Source of the DNA: Citrobacter braakii | GTDB lineage: Bacteria > Pseudomonadota > Gammaproteobacteria > Enterobacterales > Enterobacteriaceae | Direction: 5' to 3' | Length of the DNA stretch: 48,207 nt | NCBI RefSeq assembly: GCF_002075345.1 | Contig: NZ_NAEW01000021.1 | Span: 1-48,207 of the forward strand | Shown: piece by piece, positions 36,490-45,583 of the stretch | Position numbering within the stretch: position 1 is the first letter of the stretch | Layout: each line of letters begins with the position of its first letter | Position numbers and translations under genes: made by a program | Notes under the pieces: generated by a model | What the model was told of the DNA's origin: nothing | Databases searched by the model: none | What the model saw: only the letters and a program-made list of their open reading frames with translations

Positions 36490-38103
36490 TCAGTGCTTCA
36501 CAATATACATTGTGCGGCTATAAGCCACATCTTCAGGGTTAGTAATCGGATACCCTTTCAGCCACGGTTTAATTAAACGCCCGTTGGTGTACTGATAAAT
36601 CGGCGCAATGGGGGCCTGTTCCATCAGAATGTTCTCCGCAGCGTTATAATCAGCATTGCGTGCTTTCTGCGTATTCTCCAGGGTTGCCTGGGTCAACACT
36701 TTATCGTACGCCGGATTATTAAAGCGGGAGATATTGCCCGTATGGGTTGATGTTAATAGCGACAGGAACGTAGATGGCTCATTGTAATCGCCCACCCACG
36801 AGGCGCGGATCACATCAAAATTACCGGTATTGCGGCTATCGATATAGGTTTTCCACTCCTGGTTTTGCAGTTTCACGTCAACGCCGAGATTTTTCTTCCA
36901 CATAGACGCGACAGCAATAGCAATCTTCTGATGATTTTCAGAGGTGTTATACAGCAGCGTCAGTTTAAGTGGTTTCTGTGGACCATAGCCCGCCGCACGC
37001 AGCAGCGTTTTCGCCTGAGCGTTCAGCTCTTCCTGACTCATTTGCTCAAACGGTGAAGGTTCCGGCACAAACCCTGCCGTTACATCCGGCGTAAAATGCC
37101 ATGCGGGCTTTTCGCCGGTACCCAGAACTTTCTCCGCCATCAGGCGACGATCGATAGTCATGCTGAGCGCCAGGCGCACGCGTGAGTCGGCAGTCGGTCC
37201 CTTCTGGGTATTAAAGGCATAGTAGTAAGTGCCAAGCTGCGGCGGGGTGTAAACCTGGCCCGGGATGTCCTTCAACAGTTTCTGATACATGTTTTTCGGG
37301 AACGACTCGGTAATATCGATATCACCAGCAAGATAGCGCTTGGTCGCTGCCGATTCCTGGTTAATAGGCAGGAAGGTGACTTTTTGCAGCACCGTTTTGG
37401 CGTTGTCCCAATAATGCGTGTTCGGCACAACGTCCAGTTTTTCGTTCACCACGCGATCTTTGAGCACATAGGCGCCGTTACCAATTAGATTGCCTGGTTT
37501 GGTCCAATCTTTACCGCTCTCAACGTTAGCTTTTTGTACCGGATAGAAAGCAAAACTCGCCGTCAGATTAGCAAACCAGGGCAGCGGTTTATCCAGTTGG
37601 ACCTTCAATGTACGCGCATCGATCGCGCTAACGCCGAGCTTATCTGGCGAGGCTTTTCCATCGATGATCGCCTGTGCGTTGTTAATACCCGCCAGCGCAG
37701 CAAACCAGGCAAACGGCGACAGCGTTTTCGGGTCAACCAGACGCTGCCAGCTATAGACAAAATCCTGCGCCGTTACCGGCGTACCATCTGCCCATTGCGC
37801 ATTGTCGCGCAGCGTAAACGTCCAGATACGGTTATCGTTGCTTTTCCACTGAGTGGCAACACCGGGCACAATCTCGCCCTTCTCATTCTGGTTGACCAGT
37901 CCTTCAAACAAATCACGAATAACCTGAATTTCAGGAAGCCCGACGGCCTTTGCCGGATCCAATGACGCCGGTTCGTCTTTGATATGACGCACCAGTTCTT
38001 GTTTTTCTGCCAGTACCGTTCCACTGGGAACATCAGCAGCCCAGGATAATGAAATGCTGCTTACCAATAGCGCACAACAGGTTACTGAAACAGAATGCTG
38101 CAT
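36490..38103 (-). CDS. mppA: Periplasmic murein tripeptide-binding protein MppA
   Basis: A 537-residue periplasmic solute-binding protein of the OppA family, matching E. coli MppA in length. The signal peptide (MQHSVSVTCCALLVSSISLS, cut after SWA) precedes a typical SBP_bac_5 domain. It binds L-Ala-gamma-D-Glu-meso-Dap released during wall turnover and delivers it to the Opp permease. It lies beside mpaA (divergent, 184 bp) and close to ycjG, which act on the same peptide inside the cell. Confidence 0.97.
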   Translation of the reverse strand: MQHSVSVTCCALLVSSISLSWAADVPSGTVLAEKQELVRHIKDEPASLDPAKAVGLPEIQVIRDLFEGLVNQNEKGEIVPGVATQWKSNDNRIWTFTLRDNAQWADGTPVTAQDFVYSWQRLVDPKTLSPFAWFAALAGINNAQAIIDGKASPDKLGVSAIDARTLKVQLDKPLPWFANLTASFAFYPVQKANVESGKDWTKPGNLIGNGAYVLKDRVVNEKLDVVPNTHYWDNAKTVLQKVTFLPINQESAATKRYLAGDIDITESFPKNMYQKLLKDIPGQVYTPPQLGTYYYAFNTQKGPTADSRVRLALSMTIDRRLMAEKVLGTGEKPAWHFTPDVTAGFVPEPSPFEQMSQEELNAQAKTLLRAAGYGPQKPLKLTLLYNTSENHQKIAIAVASMWKKNLGVDVKLQNQEWKTYIDSRNTGNFDVIRASWVGDYNEPSTFLSLLTSTHTGNISRFNNPAYDKVLTQATLENTQKARNADYNAAENILMEQAPIAPIYQYTNGRLIKPWLKGYPITNPEDVAYSRTMYIVKH

Positions 38104-38287
38104 AAAATACCCTCAATTCCGGCTACTAAGTGAATGTGTAATTATTTGTATCGCCAGCAGGAAATGCAATTAACTTTCGACAAGGAAATGATATTACATC
38201 TGAAAAGATAAGTGTGTGAAAACGATTTGATTATCCATACATTTTGCACAACACTGCGAGTAACAATCCACGCATTCAGAGATGACT

Positions 38288-39016
38288 ATGACCGTTACCC
38301 GACCCCGTGCCGAGCGCGGCGCATTCCCACCTGGAACCGAACATTACGGACGTTCATTATTAGGCGCGCCGCTAATCTGGTTTCCCGCAATGGCGGCCGA
38401 TCGTGAAAGCGGTCTGATACTGGCAGGAACGCACGGCGACGAAAACGCATCGGTTGTCACCCTTTCCTGCGCATTGCGTACGCTTAATCCTTCCTTACGT
38501 CGTCACCATGTGGTGCTGGCGGTTAACCCTGACGGTTGCCAGCTCGGGCTGCGCGCAAATGCGAACGGAGTGGATCTAAACCGTAACTTTCCCGCTGCCA
38601 ACTGGAAAGCGGGTGAAACGGTGTATCGCTGGAACAGCAGCGCAGAAGAACGCGATGTGGTGTTGTTGACCGGCGAAAATCCGGGCTCAGAACCAGAAAC
38701 CCAGGCGCTGTGCCAGCTTATTCACCGAATTCATCCTGCGTGGGTGGTCTCTTTTCACGATCCGCTGGCCTGTATTGAAGATCCCAGGCGCAGCGAATTA
38801 GGCGCGTGGCTGGCGCAGTCGTTTGAATTACCTCTCGTCACCAGCGTAGGTTATGAAACGCCCGGCTCATTTGGAAGCTGGTGCGCAGACCTGAACTTAC
38901 ACTGTATAACCGCCGAATTTCCGCCCATCTCTTCAGATGAAGCGAGCGAGAAATACCTGCTGGCCATGTCCAATCTCCTGCGCTGGCACCCTAGAGATGA
39001 AGTTGCCCGGTCGTAA
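38288..39016 (+). CDS. mpaA: Murein peptide amidase A (MpaA)
   Basis: A 242-residue zinc carboxypeptidase of the M14 family (from ATG 38288, giving the E. coli length; an ATG two codons earlier is also open). In the cytoplasm it cuts the gamma-D-Glu-Dap bond of murein tripeptide. Zinc ligands are recognisable in AGTHGDE (His, Glu) and in SFHDPLA (His). The substrate-binding NANGVDLNRNFP motif of the family is present, and the late Glu lies in CITAEFPP. It is convergent with ycjG, with the two genes overlapping by 26 bases at their 3' ends. Confidence 0.96.
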   Translation: MTVTRPRAERGAFPPGTEHYGRSLLGAPLIWFPAMAADRESGLILAGTHGDENASVVTLSCALRTLNPSLRRHHVVLAVNPDGCQLGLRANANGVDLNRNFPAANWKAGETVYRWNSSAEERDVVLLTGENPGSEPETQALCQLIHRIHPAWVVSFHDPLACIEDPRRSELGAWLAQSFELPLVTSVGYETPGSFGSWCADLNLHCITAEFPPISSDEASEKYLLAMSNLLRWHPRDEVARS

Positions 39017-39956
39017 AATGCAGGGCCGGCTCGGCGTCGCTGGCAAGCCAGGTAGGGCCATCAAGATCGGCAAAGTTAACCTGCGGCGTAAGGGGTAACG
39101 CCGCGCCAATCGCCCGGGAAGTGCACAGCATGCAGCCCAGCATTAGCGCAAATCCCTGCTCGCGGGCTTCGGTTGCCAGCGCCAGCGCCTCCGTCAAGCC
39201 GCCTGTTTTATCCAGTTTGATATTGACCATTTCATAGCGCCCGTGCAGCGCTTTCAGGCTGCTGCGGGTGTGGCAGCTTTCATCTGCGCAGATCGGCAGC
39301 GGATGCACAAAATTTTCCAATGCGGCATCGTCCTGCGCTGGCAGCGGCTGCTCCAGCATCGCCACCCCTAAATCAGCCAGAAGCTGGCAGCGCGCCGCCA
39401 GACCTTCTGCCCGCCAGGATTCATTGGCGTCGACAATAATCGTGGCATCAGGCACAGCAGCACGAATAGCTACCATCCGCTCGCTAATCAAGCGCGCATC
39501 CAGTTTAACTTTTAGCAGTTTCGCGCCATTTTCCCACAGTGCAGCCGCACTCACCGCCATTTGTTCCGGCGTGCCAATTACCACGGTTTGCGCCGTCGTC
39601 ACCACTTCCGCCAGTTCACTTCCCACCAACTCTGCCAGTGACAGTTGCTGTTGACGCGCACTCAGATCCCACAACGCGCAGTCCACAGCATTACGCGCGG
39701 CTCCCGCTGGCAGCAGCTTTTGCAGCTCTTCACGCGTCAGTCCATTTTCCAGTTGTGGGGCAATGCTCATAATTTGCGCCAGCACTGAGGCATCGCTTTC
39801 ACCATAGCGCGGATACGGTGTGCACTCGCCAATACCCGTGACGCCGTTTTCTGCCACTTCAACCACCACCACATGCGCTTCGGTTCTGCTCCCACGGGCA
39901 ATAACAAAGGGAGTGTGCAGCGGCCAGGCTTCCTCATACACCTTAACTGTTCTCAT
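38991..39956 (-). CDS. ycjG: L-Ala-D/L-Glu epimerase YcjG
   Basis: A 321-residue enolase-superfamily enzyme matching E. coli YcjG (also named AeeA). It converts L-Ala-D-Glu, the product left by MpaA, to L-Ala-L-Glu so that ordinary dipeptidases can use it. The catalytic bases are visible as KVKLD (first Lys of the KxK motif, near residue 149), the metal-binding Asp/Glu in IIVDANES, LEQPL and ADESC, and the opposite Lys in VNIKLDKTGG. Tail-to-tail overlap with mpaA links the two genes of one pathway. Confidence 0.96.
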   Translation of the reverse strand: MRTVKVYEEAWPLHTPFVIARGSRTEAHVVVVEVAENGVTGIGECTPYPRYGESDASVLAQIMSIAPQLENGLTREELQKLLPAGAARNAVDCALWDLSARQQQLSLAELVGSELAEVVTTAQTVVIGTPEQMAVSAAALWENGAKLLKVKLDARLISERMVAIRAAVPDATIIVDANESWRAEGLAARCQLLADLGVAMLEQPLPAQDDAALENFVHPLPICADESCHTRSSLKALHGRYEMVNIKLDKTGGLTEALALATEAREQGFALMLGCMLCTSRAIGAALPLTPQVNFADLDGPTWLASDAEPALHFTTGQLHL

Positions 39957-40071
39957 TTGCTTTCCTTAATGCAGTCCCTGAAGCGGATATCCGCAAATAG
40001 CGTTTGCCGTGTTAACTGCTGATGGCATAAACTAGCCTCGACGTTAACTATATGTAAACAGGAAGATAACC

Positions 40072-40578
40072 ATGTCACAAACCGTTCATTTCCAGGGCAA
40101 CCCGGTTACAGTTGCCGGCTCAATTCCTCAGGCTGGAAGCAAAGCTCAGGCTTTTACCCTTGTGGCTAAAGACCTGTCTGACGTTACGCTGGGCCAGTTC
40201 GCAGGCAAGCGCAAAGTGCTGAATATTTTCCCAAGCATTGATACCGGCGTTTGTGCGGCATCGGTACGTAAGTTTAACCAACTGGCGACAGAAATCGACA
40301 ATACCGTCGTACTGTGCATTTCGGCCGACCTGCCATTCGCCCATTCACGTTTTTGCGGCGCGGAAGGTCTGAGCAACGTTATCACGCTGTCCACCCTGCG
40401 CAACGCAGAATTTCTGAAAAACTACGGCGTAGAAATCGCTGAAGGCCCACTGAAAGGTCTGGCCGCACGTGCCGTGGTCGTTATTGATGAAAATGACAAC
40501 GTCGTTTTCAGCCAACTGGTCAATGAAATCACCAACGAGCCAGACTACACTGCTGCGCTGGACGTACTGAAAGCTTAA
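40072..40578 (+). CDS. tpx: Lipid hydroperoxide / thiol peroxidase Tpx
   Basis: A 168-residue atypical 2-Cys peroxiredoxin. It reduces alkyl and lipid hydroperoxides with electrons from thioredoxin. Peroxidatic Cys 61 lies in [11 protein letters not shown] and resolving Cys 95 in SRFCGAEG; the non-essential Cys 82 ([10 protein letters not shown]) is also present. Length equals E. coli Tpx. The ribosome site AGGAAG is good. It is transcribed toward a 715-bp gene-free gap that holds the inverted repeat element. Confidence 0.98.
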   Translation: MSQTVHFQGNPVTVAGSIPQAGSKAQAFTLVAKDLSDVTLGQFAGKRKVLNIFPSIDTGVCAASVRKFNQLATEIDNTVVLCISADLPFAHSRFCGAEGLSNVITLSTLRNAEFLKNYGVEIAEGPLKGLAARAVVVIDENDNVVFSQLVNEITNEPDYTAALDVLKA

Positions 40579-40632
40579 GCCACGTCTTGCACATACGGAG
40601 GTAATGAATCTGTTGCCTCCAGCGTATTGCTA

Positions 40633-40902
40633 CGTTCACCTCATGTTTGTCACTTCTCTGAGGCAATACGACCTGTGAACGTGTTAAGGGTACTATCGCC
40701 GTACCCTTAACAATCCCGGCTCCCGGCTGGAAAATTGCCGCTCCGCGGTCCCCTCCGTTTATTCCTCCAGGCTACCGGGCCGGGCGCGAGGTAGCGTCCC
40801 TGCAAAACGCGCCCTGAACCCGCATCCCTGCGGGTTCTCCCGGCCTTACGGAAACACGTCGGCAATTTTCAGCCGGACCAGCCCACACCTGACTACCTGC
40901 GT
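40633..40902 (+). repeat. Left unit of a paired, structured inverted element
   Basis: A ~270-bp non-coding unit starts CGTTCACCTCA (40633-40643) and runs to about TTTTCAGCCGGAC (40866-40878) and a little beyond. It contains CTGTGAACGTG (40673-40683), then an 11-base-pair perfect hairpin GTTAAGGGTAC/GTACCCTTAAC (40683-40711). GCTCCCGGC and GGAAAATTGCCG follow, then a weaker GTCCCT-loop hairpin near 40790-40808 and an eight-base-pair hairpin GAACCCGC/GCGGGTTC with loop ATCCCT (40816-40837). The same blocks recur in the same order, reverse-complemented, at 40930-41209. I cannot name the family. It is not REP, ERIC or an insertion sequence, and no ORF fits. Confidence 0.8.
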
Positions 40903-40929
40903 TTTTTATCTGAATAGCAAAACAGAGTT

Positions 40930-41209
40930 AACTGGAAGTCAGTGCGTTGCAGCGATGACCCCGTCCGGCTGAAAATCGATGAGGCGTTGACGGCTGACCG
41001 GGTTTGCCCGCAGGGATGCGGGCAGAGGGGACGGCCTGCAGGGACGCAGGCTCGGCCCCGACCCGACAGGCAGACGGCATAAGACGAATGAATCGCACAG
41101 CGACGATTTTCCCGCCGGGAGCCTGGGTTGCAAGGGAGGCGGCGGTGAGCCTCCCTTGCACGTTCACAGATATCTGCGCTTCAGAAAAGTGATACCACTG
41201 AGGTGAACG
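40930..41209 (-). repeat. Right unit of the paired, structured inverted element
   Basis: A diverged copy of the 40633-40902 unit in opposite orientation, facing it tail to tail across about 27 bp. Shared blocks include GTCCGGCTGAAAA (40963-40975), GCCGGGAGC (41114-41122), CACGTTCACAG (41159-41169) and TGAGGTGAACG (41199-41209). Internal hairpins are a seven-base stem TGCCCGC/GCGGGCA with loop AGGGAT (41005-41024), a six-base stem GCCTGC/GCAGGC with loop AGGGAC (41034-41051), and a perfect 12-base stem TGCAAGGGAGGC/GCCTCCCTTGCA (41129-41160). Stems differ in sequence from those of the left unit but remain paired. The downstream gap to 41293 holds only small inverted repeats near the tyrR 3' end. 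Confidence 0.8.
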
Positions 41210-41293
41210 GAACCCTGAGCCGAAATCACATGTTCTCCATAATGCTTAACTGACAAGCATTACTCCGGCCAGGAGGCATTTTCATTTACCGCG

Positions 41294-42838
41294 TTACTCT
41301 TCGCTTTTTTTCTGCTGGCTCAGGCCGTATTCACGCAATTTGTTGGCAATCGCGGTGTGCGAAACGCCGAGGCGCTTGGCCAGTTTGCGCGTGCTGGGAT
41401 AATTCATATAAAGCTGCGTCAGCACAGAGCGTTCAAAGCGGCTGGTAATTTCATCCAGCGATCCTTCCATCACCTCTTCTCCGACCGCAACCGTTGCCGC
41501 ATCGTAATCCGGCAGTAAAATATCCTGCGGCCGCAGCTCATAGCCTTCAAGCTGGGTCAGCGCCCGGTAGATGGCATTTTTAAGCTGACGCACGTTGCCC
41601 GGCCAACCGTAGCGGGTTAACACCGTGCTGAGATCGGCAGACAACTTCGGACGCGGCACGCCCTGCTCGTCGGCGAAGCGCGCCACAAACAGTTCGGTAA
41701 GCGGCATAATATCCTGCGGGCAATCGCGTAGCGGCGGCAGATTTAGCGTCAGTACATTCAGTCGATAATAGAGATCTTCACGGAAAAGCCCTTTCTGCAC
41801 CATTTCCACAAGGTTCTTTTGCGTCGCGCAAATCACGCGGACATCAACATGAACTTCGTGATCTTCTCCCACACGGCGGAACGTGCCGTCATTGAGAAAA
41901 CGCAGCAATTTGGTCTGCATACGCGGCGACATTTCGCCAATTTCATCTAACAGAACCGAGCCGCCATTCGCCTGCTCAAAGAAGCCTTTTTTGCCTTCCG
42001 GGGCATGGCCAAACAACTCACTTTCGACTGCATCTTCAGGAATTGACGCGCAGTTCAGCGCCAGATACGGCTTCGACGCACGCGGGCTTGCCAGGTGGCA
42101 GGCATGGGCAAAGAGATCTTTGCCGGTGCCGGTATTACCGGTAATCAGCAGCGGCGCACTCAGTGTCGCCAACTTACGCGCCTGTTCCACTACGTGTTTC
42201 ATTTTGGCGCTGACGGCAATAATCTGGCTAAACGCGCTCAGATCCTGCGTAGTCATATTTTGCAGCTGACGCCCCATCCGGATGGTGGAGCGCAGCATGA
42301 CAACAGCACCAGTCAGCATCTGCTCCTGATTTTCACCCTGCAAATGGACAGGCGTAATCTCCATCAGGAAGTTCTGTCCGTTAATTACGACATGCTCGCT
42401 ATGAGAATCCTGCGGATTGCTTTCGAGCCAGCGCTGGAAGTTAAACCCATTGATTAACTGGGCGGCGGTATGATTGCGCATCCGATCCTGAGTGTGCGCG
42501 AAAAGCTGACAGCTCGCAGGGTTCGCCATCTCGATTTTGCTTTTCATATCCAGAGAAAGGACCGGTTCTGGTAACGCCTCAAGCAGCGCACTCAACGCAA
42601 GATGTTCTCGTTCGGAAGGCATCCAGGGCACGGTACGCACATCCGTAACTCCTGAAATACGGCGGATTTCAGCCATCAGGCTACTGAAGTTGGTGAACTC
42701 CAGTTCCGCAAAATTGAGGTAAATCCGCCCGATGGGGTCAATCTCGATACCGCGTAAATCAATGCTTCTCAGCACCAGTAAATCGAGCAATTCGCGGGTC
42801 AGACCAAGTCGGTCTTCACAAAAGACTTCCAAACGCAT
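41294..42838 (-). CDS. tyrR: Transcriptional regulator of aromatic amino-acid genes, TyrR
   Basis: A 514-residue protein (513 in E. coli) that represses or activates aromatic amino-acid synthesis and transport genes in response to Tyr, Phe and Trp. The N-terminal ACT-like domain begins MRLEVFCEDRLG. A PAS domain follows at about 80-190, then a central AAA+ domain (Walker A TGNTGTGKD, Walker B GGSVLLDEIGEM), and a C-terminal Fis-type helix-turn-helix (TRKLAKRLGVSHTAIANKLREYG). The GAFTGA loop of sigma-54 activators is replaced by APEGKKGFF, as in TyrR, which works with sigma-70. An in-frame GTG four codons upstream was not chosen. A TyrR box upstream suggests self-repression. Confidence 0.97.
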   Translation of the reverse strand: MRLEVFCEDRLGLTRELLDLLVLRSIDLRGIEIDPIGRIYLNFAELEFTNFSSLMAEIRRISGVTDVRTVPWMPSEREHLALSALLEALPEPVLSLDMKSKIEMANPASCQLFAHTQDRMRNHTAAQLINGFNFQRWLESNPQDSHSEHVVINGQNFLMEITPVHLQGENQEQMLTGAVVMLRSTIRMGRQLQNMTTQDLSAFSQIIAVSAKMKHVVEQARKLATLSAPLLITGNTGTGKDLFAHACHLASPRASKPYLALNCASIPEDAVESELFGHAPEGKKGFFEQANGGSVLLDEIGEMSPRMQTKLLRFLNDGTFRRVGEDHEVHVDVRVICATQKNLVEMVQKGLFREDLYYRLNVLTLNLPPLRDCPQDIMPLTELFVARFADEQGVPRPKLSADLSTVLTRYGWPGNVRQLKNAIYRALTQLEGYELRPQDILLPDYDAATVAVGEEVMEGSLDEITSRFERSVLTQLYMNYPSTRKLAKRLGVSHTAIANKLREYGLSQQKKSEE

Positions 42839-42908
42839 AGGAACCTTCACCTGGACAAGGGATTATGTATTAAATGATAAGACAGTATTGGGTTTGCAGG
42901 AAGAACTC

Positions 42909-42926
42909 TGTCAACAAATATTGACA
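42909..42926. promoter_or_regulatory. TyrR box in the tyrR promoter region
   Basis: TGTCAACAAATATTGACA is a perfect palindrome of the TyrR-box form TGTNAA-N6-TTNACA with the required G and C 14 bp apart, about 80 bp upstream of the tyrR start codon. Autoregulation of tyrR is known in E. coli. Confidence 0.75.
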
Positions 42927-42985
42927 GCTCGCTGGAAAATCAGGCGCCGGGACGTAAAGTTAAACGACTGGCGCCCAATTTTTAG

Positions 42986-44047
42986 CTAACTTTCGCGCGG
43001 AGATTTGTTCTTTTGTAAGGTTTCTTTCACCTGACCAATCAGTTGACGGCGAAAATCGCCCAATCGTGGCTTATCGTCATCGATCCACGGTAGCGGTCGG
43101 CAAAGTTCCATGGCTTTAATACCCAGACGCGCCGTTAATAACCCCGCGCCAATACCCTGCGCGGCACGCGTCGATAAGCGGGCGGCTAAATCCTGCGACA
43201 TCCAGTCCATTCCCACTTCCCGCACCAGCTCACTGGCCCCGGCAAAAGCGATATTTAGCAGCACCAGGCGGAACAAACGCAGGCGGCTGTAATAACCGAG
43301 TTCAATGCCATACAGCGATGCGATGCGATTAATCAGCCGCAGGTTTCGCCAGGCAATAAACGCCATATCCACCAATGCCAGCGGACTGACGGCAATCATC
43401 AGCGTGGACTCCGCCGCTGAACGGCTAATCTCACGTCGGGCCTGCGCGTCCAGCACCGGCTGCACAAGATGGGCATACAGGCTGACGACTTCGCGATCGT
43501 TCTGCGTTTCATGAATTGAGGCATACCAGCGCTGTAGCGCCGGATGGGACTGATCGATACCCGCCTGCTGCGCCAGCTTTTCACAAAATGCACGACCTTT
43601 TCCGGTTCCATGGCTGTGGAGCAGATCTCGCGCTTCATCACGCTCATGCGCACGCTGGCGCAAACGCCATAGCCGACGCCACTCGGTCGCAACCGATCCG
43701 ACACCTGCGCCGATAATCAATGCGCCAGCGGCACATCCTCCCAGCGCGACCCAGTCCTGAGTTTGCCAGGCATTTATGGTCCATTGTACGCCCTGAGCGA
43801 CAACGCTCGCGCCAAACAGCGCCAACCCGCCCATCACCATTTTGCGCCACAAACTGCGTTTGGGGCGTAGGGCCGCATCAATGACGGCCTCAGCCTGACC
43901 TTCGTCTTGCAGAGGTTCCTCCACTGTCGCCGGAGAAAAAGTCTGCGCCTCTGTTTCATTGAACATCTGCTGCGCTTTAAACGCCGCGTTTTGTTCCACG
44001 TCCAGCGGACCTGAGAAATCGATACGCGGTTTTAACGGCTCGCTCAT
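42986..44047 (-). CDS. ycjF: YcjF, DUF697 inner-membrane protein
   Basis: A 353-residue protein matching E. coli YcjF. A polar N terminus is followed by two transmembrane helices (about residues 70-90 and 100-120), and a C-terminal DUF697 domain contains [19 protein letters not shown]. Its start overlaps the ycjX stop by four bases, so translation is coupled. YcjX-YcjF are co-expressed heat-shock genes, linked with the psp system in Yersinia; the molecular role is unknown. Confidence 0.95.
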   Translation of the reverse strand: MSEPLKPRIDFSGPLDVEQNAAFKAQQMFNETEAQTFSPATVEEPLQDEGQAEAVIDAALRPKRSLWRKMVMGGLALFGASVVAQGVQWTINAWQTQDWVALGGCAAGALIIGAGVGSVATEWRRLWRLRQRAHERDEARDLLHSHGTGKGRAFCEKLAQQAGIDQSHPALQRWYASIHETQNDREVVSLYAHLVQPVLDAQARREISRSAAESTLMIAVSPLALVDMAFIAWRNLRLINRIASLYGIELGYYSRLRLFRLVLLNIAFAGASELVREVGMDWMSQDLAARLSTRAAQGIGAGLLTARLGIKAMELCRPLPWIDDDKPRLGDFRRQLIGQVKETLQKNKSPRES

Positions 44048-45441
44048 CGCAATTTATCTCCTATTAAAAACTCCATCGCGGCATCAAGACGAATATGCGG
44101 TAAGGGTTTTTCAACATCCATAACCTGCGGGCGAAACGATTCAAACTGAAAGCCCTGGCTGTCCCAGAATGCTTGTCCAGGTAAACGCGCGGGCACTTCC
44201 CCCGGATAAACGGTTAGCGGTTCACCATCGCTCAGACGATGACCACGCAGCGCCGGGATCTTTTCGCCTTTCACATCGATCAGGCCGCTGGTGGTTGCCT
44301 GTACTGATGCCAGTCCCAGACAATCCATGCTGATACCTTCGAACGCAGCGTTTTGCCAGGCGTCCTGGATCAACTGCTGCAATAACGACACCATATTGGC
44401 GTGCTGATCGACCGTGACGTGGTCGGCTTTGGTGGCGGCAAACAGCAGTTTGTCGATCACCGGGGAAAACAGCCGACGAAACAGCGTGCGCTGTCCATAA
44501 TGGAAACTTTGCATCAGTTGGGTGAGCGCCAGACGCATGTCATTAAACGCCTGTGGCCCGCTGTTGAGCGGTTGCAGACAATCGACCAGCACAATCTGAC
44601 GGTCAAAGCGCAGGAAGTGATTCTTATAAAATCCCTTCACGACTTTTTCACAGTAATAATTAAACCTGTCGCGTAACATGCCCGCATTGGTGTGTTTGTC
44701 TGCCTGCGCCAGCTTCGATTCCCCCCAGGCATCAACGTCCGGCCACGGGAAGAACTGCAGCGCAGGCGCGCCCGCCATATCTCCGGGCAGAACAAAACGG
44801 CCCGGCTGAATAAAATGCAGTCCCTGCTGCTTGCACTGGTGCAGATACTCCGTCCAGGCGGCAGCGATTTCCGCCAGACGGTTTTCATCAGCAGGCGCCA
44901 GCGGATCCAACCCCTGGCATAACTGCCGCCATCTTGCCGACCATTCGCCCCGCTGTCCCTGTAATAATCCGGTCATTTGCCGCGACCAGCTGAGATAATC
45001 CTGGGCCAGCATCGGTAAATCGAGCAGCCACTCCCCCGGATAATCGACGATTTCCAGGTACAGCGTGGAGGTGTCTTTAAAGTGGCGCAGTAAAGAATCA
45101 TTGGATTTGTAGCGCAGCGCGAGCCGTATTTCACTCACACCGCGCGTAGGTGTCGGCCAGGTCGGCGGAGAGCCATACAGCTGCGCCAGTCCCTCATCAT
45201 AGGTAAAACGCGGAATACCAAAATCGCGTTGTGGAACCCGTTTAACGCCGAGCAGACGCTCTTCGCGCACGCAACTGAGCAACGGCAGACGCGCACCGGC
45301 ATGAATATTGAGTAACTGGTTTACCATCGCGGTGATAAACGCCGTCTTACCGCTACGGCTAAGTCCGGTGACAGCCAGGCGCAAATGACGGTCTACGCCG
45401 CGATTAACCAGCGAATTGAGTTCATTTTTAAGTCGCTTCAT
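44044..45441 (-). CDS. ycjX: YcjX, DUF463 P-loop protein
   Basis: A 465-residue protein of the DUF463/YcjX family with a P-loop ([10 protein letters not shown] near residue 27) and a downstream acidic motif ([14 protein letters not shown]), suggesting a GTPase-like fold. The start at 45441 gives the E. coli length; an ATG two codons earlier is open but directly abuts the GGG that would be its ribosome site. It is first in ycjX-ycjF, and tyrR follows with its own promoter. Upstream elements at 45474-45521 suggest sigma-70 and sigma-32 control. Confidence 0.95.
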   Translation of the reverse strand: MKRLKNELNSLVNRGVDRHLRLAVTGLSRSGKTAFITAMVNQLLNIHAGARLPLLSCVREERLLGVKRVPQRDFGIPRFTYDEGLAQLYGSPPTWPTPTRGVSEIRLALRYKSNDSLLRHFKDTSTLYLEIVDYPGEWLLDLPMLAQDYLSWSRQMTGLLQGQRGEWSARWRQLCQGLDPLAPADENRLAEIAAAWTEYLHQCKQQGLHFIQPGRFVLPGDMAGAPALQFFPWPDVDAWGESKLAQADKHTNAGMLRDRFNYYCEKVVKGFYKNHFLRFDRQIVLVDCLQPLNSGPQAFNDMRLALTQLMQSFHYGQRTLFRRLFSPVIDKLLFAATKADHVTVDQHANMVSLLQQLIQDAWQNAAFEGISMDCLGLASVQATTSGLIDVKGEKIPALRGHRLSDGEPLTVYPGEVPARLPGQAFWDSQGFQFESFRPQVMDVEKPLPHIRLDAAMEFLIGDKLR

Positions 45442-45473
45442 CGCCATCCCGTTTTGCTGAAGGAACTGAAGAA

Positions 45474-45521
45474 ATTATAACAAACAGGAAGTAAAGATAG
45501 GGGTCAATTCTTACTTATCAA
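45474..45521 (-). promoter_or_regulatory. Promoter region of ycjX
   Basis: On the minus strand an extended -10 element TGTTATAAT (TATAAT at 45474-45479) lies about 33 bp upstream of the start codon. Slightly further upstream TTGAT (45517-45521), 13 bp, then CCCCTATCT (45495-45503) resembles a sigma-32 promoter (CTTGAA-N13-CCCCATNT). ycjX is a sigma-32 regulon member in E. coli; use of this exact site is inference. Confidence 0.45.
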
Positions 45522-45536
45522 CTACCTGAGCTGTAA

Positions 45537-45561
45537 CAGGCGGCATTATTCTTACCGCCTG
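45537..45561 (-). terminator. Candidate terminator of pspE
   Basis: Seven-base arms CAGGCGG (45537-45543) and CCGCCTG (45555-45561) surround an 11-base loop, 22 bases past the pspE stop. The U content after the hairpin on the minus strand is weak, so termination may be partial and reach ycjX. Confidence 0.4.
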
Positions 45562-45583
45562 GAGCAGAAGGAATGCGGGCGGT

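Noticed and set aside
40928-41192. Short open frames on both strands within the tpx-tyrR gap
   Set aside because: They fall entirely in the GC-rich hairpin units, are not shared as the same frame between the two copies, and lack ribosome sites.
40633-41209. The tpx-tyrR element as a CRISPR array or retron
   Set aside because: There are no regularly spaced short direct repeats, no cas genes, and no reverse transcriptase in the neighbourhood.
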